From the NCBI RefSeq assembly GCF_012927245.1, contig NZ_JABBGE010000019.1:1-37540 (forward strand): DNA of 37,540 nt. Reading direction: 5' to 3'. The first letter of the stretch is position 1; each line of letters opens with the position of its first letter. This DNA comes from Streptomyces sp. R302 (GTDB lineage Bacteria > Actinomycetota > Actinomycetes > Streptomycetales > Streptomycetaceae). This document shows positions 13,278 through 22,003 of this stretch, piece by piece. Position numbers and translations under genes: made by a program. The notes below the pieces were generated by a model, which made no database searches, had not been told where the DNA came from, and saw only the letters and a program-made list of their open reading frames with translations.

Positions 13278-15089
13278 ATGGCCGCCGGGACCACGACACG
13301 ACGTCCGGCCCGCAGCAAGACGAGCACCCGCCCGCGCGGCCGGGCCAAGCAGCCCCAGTTCAACCCGCGCACCTGGTGGCGACCGCGCAGCCGCAAGGGC
13401 CCGGTCTGCGGGTACACCCTCGACGGCAAGACGTGTACCAGCTCGGGCACGCACCACTGCGAGCCGCGCGCCGACCGGGTCGTCAAGTTCTTCGCCGAGC
13501 TGCTCGTCCACCCCGCCGGCGCGCTCGCGGGCACCCGCTTCGTCCTGGCCCCGTGGCAGGAACACGAGATCATCCGGCCGCTGTTCGGCGAGGTGGTCTG
13601 GTCGGAGCAGTGGGGCCGGTACGTCCGCCGGTACTCGCGCGCCACCATCGTCATGGCCCGCAAGAACGGCAAGTCCGCGCTGCTCTCCGGCATCGCGCTG
13701 TACATGCTGTGCGGCGACGGCGAGGAGTCCGCCGAGGTCTACGGCGCGGCCGCCATCAAGCGGCAGGCCGGCAAGGTCTTCGAGCCGTGCGTGAAGATGC
13801 AGCGCCGCTCGCCGATCCTGGCCAAGCGGCTCACGCACGTGAAGGCCGCCATGCGGCTGGTCGACGAGCAGACCGGCAGTCACTACGAGGTCATCGCCTC
13901 CGACGCCGACAACGAGCTCGGCCACAGCCCGCACTGCTTCATCCTCGACGAGGTTCTGAGCCAGCCGGACGACCGGCTCTGGGTGGCGATGCGGACCGGC
14001 GCGGGCGCGCGCACGCAGCCGCTCATGCTGGCGATCACCACCGAGACCAGCCAGCAGTACAGCTTCGGCGCCGACTTCATCGACGAGGCCGACCGGGTCA
14101 TGGAGGACCCGTCCCGGGCGGCGCACCACTTCGTGTACGTGCGCAAGATGCCGCGCACGCCCGACGAACTGGAGCGGCTGCACCGGCTGTTCCCCGGCCG
14201 GGCCGATCTGCCGGTGTCCCTCGACCCGTGGGACGAGGCGAACTGGGCCTGGCCGAACCCCGCGCTCGGCACCTTCCTCGCGCTCCAGTCCCTGCGCGAC
14301 GAGGCGCACGAGGCCAAGGGCGACCGCAAGGCCGAGAACAGCTTCCGGCAGTTCCGCCTCAACCAGCGCGTGAGCGAGGTCTCGCGCTGGATCGCCATGG
14401 ACCTGTGGGACATGAACGCCCGCGAGATCGCGCCGAGCCCCGGCTGGATCGCCGGCCGCCTCGAGGGGCAACGCTGCTGGGGCGGCCTGGACCTGTCCTC
14501 GAAGCTCGACCTCACCGCCTGGGCGCTGTACTTCCCGAGCGGCGAGATCCTATGGCGGTTCTGGGCGCCGGAGTCGGTACGGAAGCTGCTCGACGAGCAC
14601 ACGAACAACGCGTTCTCCGAGTGGGCCGACGACGGCTGGGTGACGCTCACCGAGGGCGACACCATCGACTACGACACGATCTACGACGACATCGAGACCG
14701 ACCACAACCTCTACAAGATCGTCAACGTCACGTACGACAAGTGGTGCGGTGAACCCGTCCGGCAGGCGATCGTCAAGCGGACCAGGCTCACCATGATCGA
14801 GTCCGACACGACGTTCACCCGCATGACCCCGCCGATGAGCGAGTTCATGCGCGGCCTCAAGGCGCGGGAGTACGCCCACTTCGGGAACCCCGTCGCCCGC
14901 TGGATGGCGGACAACCTGGAGTGCAAGAGTCCGCGCGACGACCCCGACCGGATCCGCCCGGTGAAGCCCGACCGCGGCCGGACCGGCAAGCGGATCGACG
15001 GCATGCCCGCCCTCCTGTTCGCCGTCGACGGCGGCCTGCGCGGCATGCCCGCCCCGTCCATCTACGAGTCCCAGGGCATGGCCCTCTGA
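13278..15089 (+). CDS. Terminase large subunit
   Basis: A 603-residue packaging ATPase-nuclease. A Cys/His cluster (C44, C53, H59/H60, C61) precedes the ATPase domain. The Walker A-like motif is ARKNGKSAL (127-135), Walker B FILDEV (221-226), and LAITTET (251-257) may be the coupling motif. The nuclease domain begins with GGLDLSSKLDLTAW (402-415), with D405 as a likely metal ligand. The length and the R-K-N-G-K-S P-loop fit the family found with P27 small subunits in HK97-type phages. ATG 13278. Confidence 0.95.
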   Translation: MAAGTTTRRPARSKTSTRPRGRAKQPQFNPRTWWRPRSRKGPVCGYTLDGKTCTSSGTHHCEPRADRVVKFFAELLVHPAGALAGTRFVLAPWQEHEIIRPLFGEVVWSEQWGRYVRRYSRATIVMARKNGKSALLSGIALYMLCGDGEESAEVYGAAAIKRQAGKVFEPCVKMQRRSPILAKRLTHVKAAMRLVDEQTGSHYEVIASDADNELGHSPHCFILDEVLSQPDDRLWVAMRTGAGARTQPLMLAITTETSQQYSFGADFIDEADRVMEDPSRAAHHFVYVRKMPRTPDELERLHRLFPGRADLPVSLDPWDEANWAWPNPALGTFLALQSLRDEAHEAKGDRKAENSFRQFRLNQRVSEVSRWIAMDLWDMNAREIAPSPGWIAGRLEGQRCWGGLDLSSKLDLTAWALYFPSGEILWRFWAPESVRKLLDEHTNNAFSEWADDGWVTLTEGDTIDYDTIYDDIETDHNLYKIVNVTYDKWCGEPVRQAIVKRTRLTMIESDTTFTRMTPPMSEFMRGLKAREYAHFGNPVARWMADNLECKSPRDDPDRIRPVKPDRGRTGKRIDGMPALLFAVDGGLRGMPAPSIYESQGMAL

Positions 15090-15108
15090 CCCCTTCAAGG
15101 AGGTGGCC

Positions 15109-15288
15109 GTGACGGACCTGTGGGACGTCCTCGCGCTGCTCGGCATCGTGCTGCTCGGCACCGGCCTCGGCATGCTCGCCCCCTGGCTCGGCGTCGCGTC
15201 CGCCGGCCTTGCGCTCCTGGCCCTCGGCATCGGCGGCGCCCTCGCCGCCGAACGTCGGGCCCGGGCCCGCGAGCAGAGGGGGGCCTGA
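15109..15288 (+). CDS. Small two-span membrane protein
   Basis: A 59-residue protein with two hydrophobic helices (LWDVLALLGIVLLGTGLGML and VASAGLALLALGIGGALAA) and a basic tail (ERRARAREQRGA). GTG 15109 is set by AAGGAGG at 15097-15103. It lies between large terminase and portal, a place where small membrane proteins of unknown role occur in some actinophages. Confidence 0.7.
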   Translation: MTDLWDVLALLGIVLLGTGLGMLAPWLGVASAGLALLALGIGGALAAERRARAREQRGA

Positions 15289-15289
15289 G

Positions 15290-17317
15290 GTGGGATTCCT
15301 GCGCAGCGCCCTGTCCGGGCTGGCCACCCCGGAGAAGTGGGTGGAGGACTGGATGCGCGGCGGCTCGACCAACAGCGCCGGCATCCGCGTGGACCAGGAC
15401 ACCGCCCTGACCTACAGCCCGTTCTTCGCCGGCGTGCGCGTGCTGTCCGAAGACGTCGCCGGACTGCCGCTGTTCCTGTACGAGCGGATGCAGCCGCGGG
15501 GCAAGGAGCGCGCCACCGAGCACCCGCTGTACTCCCTGCTGCACGACCAGCCCAACGACATGATGTCCGCGGCCTGGCTCAAGGAAGTGCTGATGGGCCA
15601 TGCCCTCACCTGGGGCGACGGCGTCGCGCACGTCGTCACCCACCCCCGTACCGGGGTGATCGAGGAGATCTGGCCCCTGCGCCCGGACCGCCTCACCCTC
15701 GGCGTGAAGCGGCTCGGCGCCGGACGGTTCGAGCGCCGCTACCGGTACGACGACGACGTCAACGGGATCCACACCGTGCTCCTGCCGCACGAGGTCCTGC
15801 ACATCGCCGGCCTCGGGTACGACGGGGTGCGCGGCTACCCCGTCGTCGAGCTGGCCGCCAACTCCATCGGCCTCGGCCTGGCCACCGAGCACCACGGCGC
15901 CAAGGTGTTCAGCAACGGGGCCGCGCCCGGCGGCGCGCTCTCGCACCCCGGGAACCTGAGCCCGGAGGCGCGGCGTCGGATGGCCGACGACTGGGAGAAC
16001 ATCCACCGCGGCATCGACCGCGCGCACCGCGTCGCCATCCTCGAGGAGGGCGTCACCTTCCAGCAGGTCGGCGTCCCCAACGACTCCGCGCAGTTCCTGG
16101 AGACCCGCAAGCTCCAGGTCTCCGAGATGGCCCGGTGGCTGCGCCTGCCGCCGCACAAGGTCGGCGACCTCGACCGGGCGACGTTCTCGAACATCGAGCA
16201 GCAGCAGCTCGACTACGTGTCGAGCGCGCTGAACGTGTGGCTCGTCCGCTGGGAGCAGGCGGTGCTCACGCAGCTCCTGCTCCCCGAGGAGCGGAAGAAG
16301 TACTACGCCGAGTTCCTCGTCGACTCCCTCCTGCGGGGCGACACCCTCACCCGCTACCAGGCGTACGCCGTCGGACGGCAGTGGGGCTGGCTGTCCGCCA
16401 ACGACGTCAGGGACAGGGAGAACATGAACCCGGTCGAGGGCGGCGACGACTACCTCGTCCCGCTCAACATGGTGCCCGCCGGCCGGGCCCGGGACCGGGC
16501 GCTGCCCGGCCTGGAGCCCGCGGCCGCCGCCCGGGCCGGACGCTGGGCCCGCCTCCTCGCCGGCCGCGCTGCCGTGCGCGAGTCGACCGCCGAGGCATGG
16601 GCCCGGAAGATCGCCGAGTCCGACCAGGAGGTGGCCGACCTCGAGGCCGAGCTGCTCGGCGCCCTGGTCGACGAGCACCTCCGCCCCGCCCGCGGCCGCG
16701 GGCGCCGGTCGCTCGCCGCGTTCCTCGCCGCCCTGTCCGCCCTGTACGCCGACGACGGCCCGATCATGGACCGCCTCACCGGTCTGTGGGTGCCGCTGAT
16801 GACCGCGTTCGCCGGCGACGTCGCGGAGAGCGCGGCCGAGGAGGTCGCCTACGAGGAGCCGGTCGACCTCACCGTGTGGGCCGCCGCCTATGCCCGCTCC
16901 CACGCCGCCTACCAGGTGTCCTCCTCGTACGGGCAGATCCGGGCCGTGGTCGACAAGACCGAGGGCACGCCGGAGGACATCGCCGAGGCGGTCGTCGAGC
17001 GGTTCACGAAGTGGCAGGAGGAGAGGCCCGCGCAGACCGCGCGGTGGGAGTCCGCGCAGCTGCCGAACGCCGCCGCCCGCGAGACGTGGAAAGAGGCTGG
17101 CGTGCAGCAGGTGCAGTGGGTCGCGCGCGGGTCGAAGAACTGCCCGTACTGCCAGCGTCTCGACGGCACCGTCCGGGAGATCGAGACCCCGTTCATCGCC
17201 AAGGGCGACGAGGTCGAGGGCGAGAACGAGGGCGAGACCCTCACCGCCCAGCGCAACACCTTCCACCCGCCCGTCCACCCCGGCTGTGACTGCCAGGTCG
17301 TGCCGGTCGTCGACTGA
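15290..17317 (+). CDS. Portal protein fused to MuF-like head morphogenesis domain
   Basis: A 675-residue protein. Residues about 1-410 are an HK97-type portal: TALTYSPFFAGVRVLSEDVA, LPLFLYER, HPLYSLLHDQPND, then PNDSAQFLETRKLQVSEMAR and RLPPHKVGDL. After an Ala/Arg-rich linker (about 400-500) comes a helical MuF-like domain ending in a Cys cluster: NCPYC (about 617-621) and HPGCDC (about 662-667). The portal forms the vertex for DNA entry; the MuF part acts in capsid maturation or is co-packaged. Such fusions are known in actinophages. GTG 15290 starts one base after the previous stop. Confidence 0.93.
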   Translation: MGFLRSALSGLATPEKWVEDWMRGGSTNSAGIRVDQDTALTYSPFFAGVRVLSEDVAGLPLFLYERMQPRGKERATEHPLYSLLHDQPNDMMSAAWLKEVLMGHALTWGDGVAHVVTHPRTGVIEEIWPLRPDRLTLGVKRLGAGRFERRYRYDDDVNGIHTVLLPHEVLHIAGLGYDGVRGYPVVELAANSIGLGLATEHHGAKVFSNGAAPGGALSHPGNLSPEARRRMADDWENIHRGIDRAHRVAILEEGVTFQQVGVPNDSAQFLETRKLQVSEMARWLRLPPHKVGDLDRATFSNIEQQQLDYVSSALNVWLVRWEQAVLTQLLLPEERKKYYAEFLVDSLLRGDTLTRYQAYAVGRQWGWLSANDVRDRENMNPVEGGDDYLVPLNMVPAGRARDRALPGLEPAAAARAGRWARLLAGRAAVRESTAEAWARKIAESDQEVADLEAELLGALVDEHLRPARGRGRRSLAAFLAALSALYADDGPIMDRLTGLWVPLMTAFAGDVAESAAEEVAYEEPVDLTVWAAAYARSHAAYQVSSSYGQIRAVVDKTEGTPEDIAEAVVERFTKWQEERPAQTARWESAQLPNAAARETWKEAGVQQVQWVARGSKNCPYCQRLDGTVREIETPFIAKGDEVEGENEGETLTAQRNTFHPPVHPGCDCQVVPVVD

Positions 17318-17329
17318 GAAGAGGAGCAC

Positions 17330-18055
17330 GTGAAGCCACAGCGTCACTACGCACGCGCCTACGTCCAGCGTGCGGACGGCGACGAGGCGGGCAAGCCGCT
17401 GTCGATCATCGCCGCGACCGAGGGCCGCAAGGGCGACGGCCTCAACCTGACCATGGCCGGTGCCCGCCTGGAGCGGTTTGAGTCCAACCCGGTCGTGGGG
17501 TACGGACACTCCTACTGGGGCCGCGACGGCCTGCCGATCGGCCGGGCCGACAAGACCTGGATCGACGGCGACAAGCTGCGCATGGACCTGACGTTCGACC
17601 AGGACGACGAGTTCGCCGTCAAGGTCGAGCGCAAGTACCGGGCCCGGATGATGAACGCCTTCAGCATCGGGTTCGACGTCTGGAACATCGGCGAGGACGG
17701 CGTCCCCGAGGGGTGGGAGCTGTTCGAGGTCTCCGCCGTCCCGCTGCCGATGGACCCCAACGCGATCGTCGAGTCCGGCCGCGCCCTCGACCTCGTCCGC
17801 GGCCTCGACGTCCGCCACGCCCCGGACGAGACGGTCCAGGCCGTCCTGTCCCGGCTCGCCGAGCTCGACGCCGCCGGGGCCCGCGCGGGCGCGGTGCTGT
17901 CCAAGAAGAACAAGGGCCTCGTCCAGGCGGCGCGGGACGCGCTCCAGGAACTCCTCGACGCCGCCGGCGGAACCGACGACGGCGCCGCCGAGGACGACGA
18001 GCGCGCCGCGCCTGCCGCCGACCATGCCCGGCTGCTCCGGCTCGCCGGCATCTGA
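17330..18055 (+). CDS. Prohead maturation protease (HK97 S78 type)
   Basis: A 241-residue serine protease that would process the capsid scaffold domain. The catalytic His is H60 (VVGYGHSYW) and the Ser S112 (MNAFSIGF); the downstream motif ELFEVSAVPLPMDPNA is characteristic of HK97-type prohead proteases. The C-terminal 80 residues are a helical, acidic linker (VQAARDALQELLDAAGG) typical of a scaffold-binding tail. GTG 17330 follows GAGGAG. It lies directly before its substrate gene. Confidence 0.93.
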   Translation: MKPQRHYARAYVQRADGDEAGKPLSIIAATEGRKGDGLNLTMAGARLERFESNPVVGYGHSYWGRDGLPIGRADKTWIDGDKLRMDLTFDQDDEFAVKVERKYRARMMNAFSIGFDVWNIGEDGVPEGWELFEVSAVPLPMDPNAIVESGRALDLVRGLDVRHAPDETVQAVLSRLAELDAAGARAGAVLSKKNKGLVQAARDALQELLDAAGGTDDGAAEDDERAAPAADHARLLRLAGI

Positions 18056-18108
18056 CCCCTCGCGCCGCGCAGCCGCGCGGGGCACACCCACCACAGGAAG
18101 GACCCCTG

Positions 18109-19347
18109 ATGCCCAACATCCGAGAGCTGCGCGCCAAGCGCACCAAGCTCGGCGCCGACGCGCGAGCGATCATGAAGGCCGCCGAGGAGGCGGGGCGCTC
18201 CATGACCCCCGAGGAGGAAGTCAGCTTCGACAAGCTGATGGACGAGCGCGACGGAGTGGACCGCCACATCGAGCGCGCCGAGAAGCTCGCCGACGACGAG
18301 CGCGCCGAGGCCGAGCGCGAGGACCTGGAGCGCGGCCACGGCCCCGACGGCAAGAGCGGCGACGAGGCCATGGGAGCACTGCGTGCCTACCTCCTCGGCG
18401 GCCGGTCCGTCCTCACCGAGCGGCAGGCCCGCGCGCTCGTCTCGGGCAACGACCCCGAGGGCGGTTACCTCAACGCGCCGCAGCAGTTCGTCCAGGACCT
18501 CCTCAAGGGCGTGGACGACATGGTCGCCCTGCGCCGCCTGGCCACCGTCCAGCGGCTCACCCAGGCCGAATCCCTCGGCGTGCCGACCCTCGACCAGGAC
18601 CTCAACGACGCCGACTGGACGTCCGAGCTGTCCACCGGCGCCCAGGACGACGCGATGCGGTTCGGCAAGCGCGAGCTGACCCCTAACCCGCTGGCCAAGC
18701 GGGTCAAGGTCTCCCGCAAGCTGATGCGCACCAGCGTCATCTCGCCGGAGGTCCTCGTCCGTCAGCGGATGGAATACAAGTTCGGCGTGACGGCCGAGAA
18801 GGCGTACATGACCGGCGACGGCAACAAGAAGCCGCTCGGCCTGTTCACCGCCTCGCCCGACGGCATCCCGACCTCGCGCGACCTGGACATCTCGACGTCC
18901 GGCAGCGGGCTCGTCAACGTCGCCAACGGCAACGCCGCGGACGACCTGATCACCGCCAAGTACACGCTCAAGGGCGCATACCATGCCAACGCCCGCTGGC
19001 TGTTCCACCGCATGGTCATCGCCTCGGTGCGCAAGCTCAAGGACGGCGACGGCAACTACATCTGGCGCGCCGGCCTCGCCACCGACCAGCCCGACACGAT
19101 CCTCGACCTGCCGTTCATCATGTCGGAGTTCGCCCCGAGCACGTTCGGCGACGGCGACTACGTCGGCATGCTCGGCGACTTCTCCTACTACTGGATCGCC
19201 GAGGCCCTGGCGTTCGAGGTGCAGCGCCTCAACGAGCTGTACGCGGAGAGCAACCAGGTCGGGTTCATCGGCCGCATGGAAGCCGACGGCATGCCCGTGC
19301 TCGCCGAGGCGTTCGTCCGCCTCCAGTCCAACGACGTCGTGGCCTAA
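18109..19347 (+). CDS. Major capsid protein, HK97 fold
   Basis: A 412-residue precursor. Residues about 1-90 are a charged helical delta domain (RELRAKRTKLGADARAIMKA, FDKLMDERDGVDRHIERAEKL) that the adjacent protease should remove. The shell domain starts near GNDPEGGYLNAP (112-123), with the usual LATVQRL and VKVSRKLMRTSVISPEV segments and the insert GDGNKKPLGLFTA. The C-terminal VGFIGRMEADGMPVL is typical of the P-domain end. ATG 18109 follows AGGAAGG. Confidence 0.95.
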   Translation: MPNIRELRAKRTKLGADARAIMKAAEEAGRSMTPEEEVSFDKLMDERDGVDRHIERAEKLADDERAEAEREDLERGHGPDGKSGDEAMGALRAYLLGGRSVLTERQARALVSGNDPEGGYLNAPQQFVQDLLKGVDDMVALRRLATVQRLTQAESLGVPTLDQDLNDADWTSELSTGAQDDAMRFGKRELTPNPLAKRVKVSRKLMRTSVISPEVLVRQRMEYKFGVTAEKAYMTGDGNKKPLGLFTASPDGIPTSRDLDISTSGSGLVNVANGNAADDLITAKYTLKGAYHANARWLFHRMVIASVRKLKDGDGNYIWRAGLATDQPDTILDLPFIMSEFAPSTFGDGDYVGMLGDFSYYWIAEALAFEVQRLNELYAESNQVGFIGRMEADGMPVLAEAFVRLQSNDVVA

Positions 19348-19361
19348 GAGGAGGAGCACCC

Positions 19362-19739
19362 ATGCGCAGCGACATCAAGAACAACATCGACGTCGTCGCG
19401 ACCCTGGTCCCGGCGGCCCGGATCGACACCGCGGCCGGCACCGGCGTGGACCTGGCGAACTACGACGCCGCCGCCGTCGTCATCTCCACCGGCACGGTCG
19501 CCAACGGTGCCTTCTCCATCGAGATCCAGGAGTCCGACCAGCTCGGCTCCGGGTACACCGCGGTCGCGGACAAGGACCTCGACGGCGTCGAGCCCGCCAC
19601 CCTCACCGCGTCCACCGTGACCACGATCGGCTACCACGGCATCAAGCGGTACCTCCGCGTCGTGGCCACCGACGCCGGCACCGGCGACGCCAGCTTCGGC
19701 GTGAGCGTCATCCGCGGCCGCGGCCGCGTCCGCCCCTGA
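19362..19739 (+). CDS. Probable head decoration/structural protein
   Basis: A 125-residue protein encoded 14 bp after the capsid gene, with a GAGGAG site. The sequence is mostly beta strands (DAAAVVISTGTVANGAFSIEI, GYHGIKRYLRVVATDAGTGDA) and starts MRSDIKNNIDVVATLVPA, a pattern I associate with small proteins that follow capsid genes in actinophages. Capsid decoration is inferred from position and fold type. A hairpin terminator follows at 19763. Confidence 0.65.
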   Translation: MRSDIKNNIDVVATLVPAARIDTAAGTGVDLANYDAAAVVISTGTVANGAFSIEIQESDQLGSGYTAVADKDLDGVEPATLTASTVTTIGYHGIKRYLRVVATDAGTGDASFGVSVIRGRGRVRP

Positions 19740-19762
19740 CCCACCCCACCCCGCACGGCCGC

Positions 19763-19791
19763 CCGGGCCCCGCCACACCGGCGGGGCCCGG
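19763..19791 (+). terminator. Hairpin after the capsid genes
   Basis: Perfect 12-bp arms CCGGGCCCCGCC and GGCGGGGCCCGG around a 5-base loop. It lies between the head decoration gene and the connector genes, so it may partly terminate transcription and keep capsid output above that of the connectors. Confidence 0.65.
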
Positions 19792-19816
19792 CCGCGTCCC
19801 GGACCAGGAGGACCCG

Positions 19817-20161
19817 ATGCGCGTCGAGATGCTGCGCCTCATGGCCAACCCGAAGTACGGCAACGCGCCCGCGGGCGCGATCGTCGACATGGACCCGGCC
19901 GACGCCGCCCGGCGTATCGCCGCCGGCGACTGCAAGCCCGTCGACGAGCCGCCCAAGAAGCGGCGCCCGGCCGCACCCGCCCCGGCCTCCGCGCCGCCCG
20001 GCGACGGCCCCGAGGCGGCCGTCGAGGACATGACCGTCGAGCAGCTCAAGGCGTACGCCGCCGCCGAGGACATCGACCTCGGCGCCGCCACCCGCAAGGA
20101 CGAGATCCGGGCCGCGGTCGTCGCCGCCCTGGAGCAGCGCCGCGACGAGGACGGAGACTGA
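19817..20161 (+). CDS. Small protein with LEM/HeH/Rho-N-like C-terminus
   Basis: A 114-residue protein. The N-terminal 45 residues (MLRLMANPKYGNAPAGAIVDMDPADAARRIAAGDCKPV) resemble small phage proteins placed in the connector cluster. A Pro/Ala linker leads to a helix-extension-helix unit (TVEQLKAYAAAEDIDLGAATRKDEIRAAVVAALE) as in SAP/LEM/Rho-N domains. AGGAGG precedes ATG 19817. It may be a minor head or connector-associated factor. Confidence 0.68.
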   Translation: MRVEMLRLMANPKYGNAPAGAIVDMDPADAARRIAAGDCKPVDEPPKKRRPAAPAPASAPPGDGPEAAVEDMTVEQLKAYAAAEDIDLGAATRKDEIRAAVVAALEQRRDEDGD

Positions 20162-20164
20162 CCG

Positions 20165-20758
20165 ATGGCGTACGCCACCTCCGATCAACTCCGGCTGTGG
20201 TTGCGGCTTCCGGAGCCGTTCACCCCGGACGAGACGGCGACGGCCGAGCTGCTCCTGGACCTCGCCCAGGGCGTCATCGACGACGAGACCGGCCAGTCCT
20301 TGGAGTCGGCCACCGACACGCTCGTCCTCGACGGGCCGACCCGCAGCGACCCGCACCGGACCGCCCCCCGCTCCCACCGCCTGATCCTGCCGCGGTGGCC
20401 CGTCACCGCCGTCGAGTCCGTCACCGTCCACGGCGAGGACGGCCAGGACCAGCTCCTCGTGTACGGCCCGGCCGCCGACTACACCTGGTCCGCCGACGGG
20501 ATCCTCACCCGCATCGGCGACACCTGGCCCGCGCACGACCGCGCCGTCACCGCCGTCGTCACCGCCGGGTTCACCGTCGTCCCCGCAGGCGTGACCCGGA
20601 TCAACCTCCGCTTGGCGGCGGCGGGCTGGTCCAACCCCGAGGGCCTGTCGGCGGAGACCCTCGGCGATCACTCCCGCAGCTTCTCGGCCGAGGCCCTCGG
20701 CATGGAGCTGACGACCGCCGACCGGCGCACGCTCGGTGCCTACCGGGCCCGGACATGA
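20165..20758 (+). CDS. Head-tail connector (gp6-like adaptor)
   Basis: A 197-residue protein with the helical start typical of HK97 gp6/SPP1 gp15-like adaptors: TSDQLRLWLRLPEPFTPDE, ELLLDLAQGVIDDETGQSL. Beta strands follow (LILPRWPVTAVESVTVHGEDG), common in the longer actinophage versions. It would bind below the portal and join it to the stopper encoded next (overlap ATGA at 20755). Confidence 0.82.
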   Translation: MAYATSDQLRLWLRLPEPFTPDETATAELLLDLAQGVIDDETGQSLESATDTLVLDGPTRSDPHRTAPRSHRLILPRWPVTAVESVTVHGEDGQDQLLVYGPAADYTWSADGILTRIGDTWPAHDRAVTAVVTAGFTVVPAGVTRINLRLAAAGWSNPEGLSAETLGDHSRSFSAEALGMELTTADRRTLGAYRART

Positions 20759-21087
20759 TCGGCCACCACCTGAACCGCACCCTGGAGGTGTGGCGCGCGA
20801 CGCTCACCCCCGACGGCGCCGGCGGACAGCGGCGGACCATGGTCCGCCAGCCCCAGCCGGTCCGCGGCAAGGTTGACCAGCCCAGCGCCACGGACCGGAT
20901 GCTCGCGCAGCAGGCCGGCGCCGAGCACACCCACGACGTGTACCTCCTGCCCACGGCCGACGTCGAGCGCGGCGACGAGCTGCGCGGCGGCGGACAGCGG
21001 CTCACCGTGCGGTTCGTCGTCGAGCCCTCGAGCACCCGCTACCGCAAGGCCGAGTGCACCCTCACCCAGACCAACCCCGGAGGCTGA
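20755..21087 (+). CDS. Head-tail joining stopper (gp16-like)
   Basis: A 110-residue protein of the Phage_H_T_join type: it begins NRTLEVWRATLTPDGAGGQRRT, has VRGKVDQPSATDRMLAQQAGAE in the middle, and DVYLLPTADVERGDEL followed by LTVRFVVEP at the end. These match the strand order of SPP1 gp16-like stoppers that close the connector after packaging. ATG 20755 overlaps the adaptor stop. Confidence 0.8.
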   Translation: MIGHHLNRTLEVWRATLTPDGAGGQRRTMVRQPQPVRGKVDQPSATDRMLAQQAGAEHTHDVYLLPTADVERGDELRGGGQRLTVRFVVEPSSTRYRKAECTLTQTNPGG

Positions 21088-21090
21088 CCC

Positions 21091-21435
21091 ATGGCCGCGC
21101 TCAATCCCACCCCCGTGCCCGTTGACGGCGGCGTCCCCGACCTGTCGGCCGTCGCCGTCGCGGCGGCCGCGCTCGGCGACACCGCCCCCTGCGGGCCCGG
21201 CCGGTTCCTCGCCGTCATCAACGGCGACGCCGCCCCGCACACGATCACCATCGCCACGCCCGGCACGGTCGACGGCCTCGCCATCGAGGACCTCGCCGTC
21301 GCCGTCGCCGCCGGGAAGACCGCGGTCTTCCCGCTGCCGCGCCGCCCGTTCGCCGCCGGGACCGGCCGGGCCGCCATCACGTACGACGCCGTCACCTCCG
21401 TGACCGTCGCCGTCCTCGAACTCGGCGCCCAGTGA
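21091..21435 (+). CDS. Small beta-rich structural protein, unknown
   Basis: A 114-residue protein with many short strands (FLAVINGDAAPHTITIATPGTV, AITYDAVTSVTVAVLELGA) and an Ala-rich N-terminal segment. No family recognised, but its place inside the connector cluster and its beta composition suggest a minor virion or decoration protein. The stop overlaps the next GTG (GTGA). Confidence 0.6.
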   Translation: MAALNPTPVPVDGGVPDLSAVAVAAAALGDTAPCGPGRFLAVINGDAAPHTITIATPGTVDGLAIEDLAVAVAAGKTAVFPLPRRPFAAGTGRAAITYDAVTSVTVAVLELGAQ

Positions 21436-21608
21436 AGACCGACCAGCCCGGCCCCGTCGAGCCGCCCACCGCGGCGATGTGCCGGCGGAAGGCCGCCGAG
21501 TTGCTCCAGGACCCGCATGCCGCCCCGGAGGAGGCCACGGCCTGGGCGCTGCTCGCCGTCGCCGGCGAGCTCAAGGACATCCGCCGCCTTCTCGAACGCA
21601 GGCGGTAG
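21432..21608 (+). CDS. Small helical protein (58 aa)
   Basis: A 58-residue protein read from GTG 21432, which overlaps the previous stop. Sequence: a Pro-rich start, then two helices (AAMCRRKAAELLQDP, EEATAWALLAVAGELKDIRR) and a basic end. Its position, exact coupling and helical content support it as a real short gene; its function is unknown. Confidence 0.55.
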   Translation: MKTDQPGPVEPPTAAMCRRKAAELLQDPHAAPEEATAWALLAVAGELKDIRRLLERRR

Positions 21609-21610
21609 GC

Positions 21611-22003
21611 GTGTCACCCCGCCGCCGGGGCGGCCGCCGCCCGGTCACCGTCCGGATCACCGGCATCGAGCGGCTGCGCGAGCGCCTTGCCTCCCTGGAC
21701 ACCGAGGTGATCCAGGGGCTGAAGGACGGCGTCAAGGCGTCCGCCGAGGCCGTCCGCGAGGAGACCTCCCGCACCGTCCGCCACGACTCCGGGAACCTGT
21801 CCCAGACGGTCGACGTCCGCTACGAGGAGGAGGGCCTCGTCGCCCACGTCGGCTGGTTCGACGATCCGGAGTTCTACGCCCACTTCGCCGAGAACGGCAC
21901 CCGGTCCTTTCCGGCGCAGCCCTCGCTCCGCCCGGCCCTGGAGGCCGAGCGCGGACGCTACCGGGCCCGCCTCACCGAGGCCGTCCGCAGGGCCCTGCGG
22001 TGA
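21611..22003 (+). CDS. HK97 gp10-like neck/tail-completion protein
   Basis: A 130-residue protein with the gp10-family pattern: ITGIERLRERLASLDTEVIQ, KASAEAVREETSRTVRHDSGNL, then VGWFDDPEFYAHFAENGTRSFPAQPSLRPALE. The FYAHFAENGT...PAQPSLRPAL stretch is highly characteristic. It would act at the head-tail interface. GTG 21611 follows the short gene by two bases. The stop overlaps the next GTG. Confidence 0.85.
   Translation: MSPRRRGGRRPVTVRITGIERLRERLASLDTEVIQGLKDGVKASAEAVREETSRTVRHDSGNLSQTVDVRYEEEGLVAHVGWFDDPEFYAHFAENGTRSFPAQPSLRPALEAERGRYRARLTEAVRRALR

Noticed and set aside
13209..14471. A 420-codon minus-strand open frame opposite the large terminase
   Set aside because: Same cause: third-position GC bias leaves antisense frames open. 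No motif, no ribosome site, and the opposite strand encodes terminase.
15095..18094. A 999-codon open frame on the minus strand opposite portal and protease
   Set aside because: It is the mirror of GC-rich plus-strand coding. The plus strand carries clear portal, MuF and protease motifs; the minus product is low complexity with no domains.
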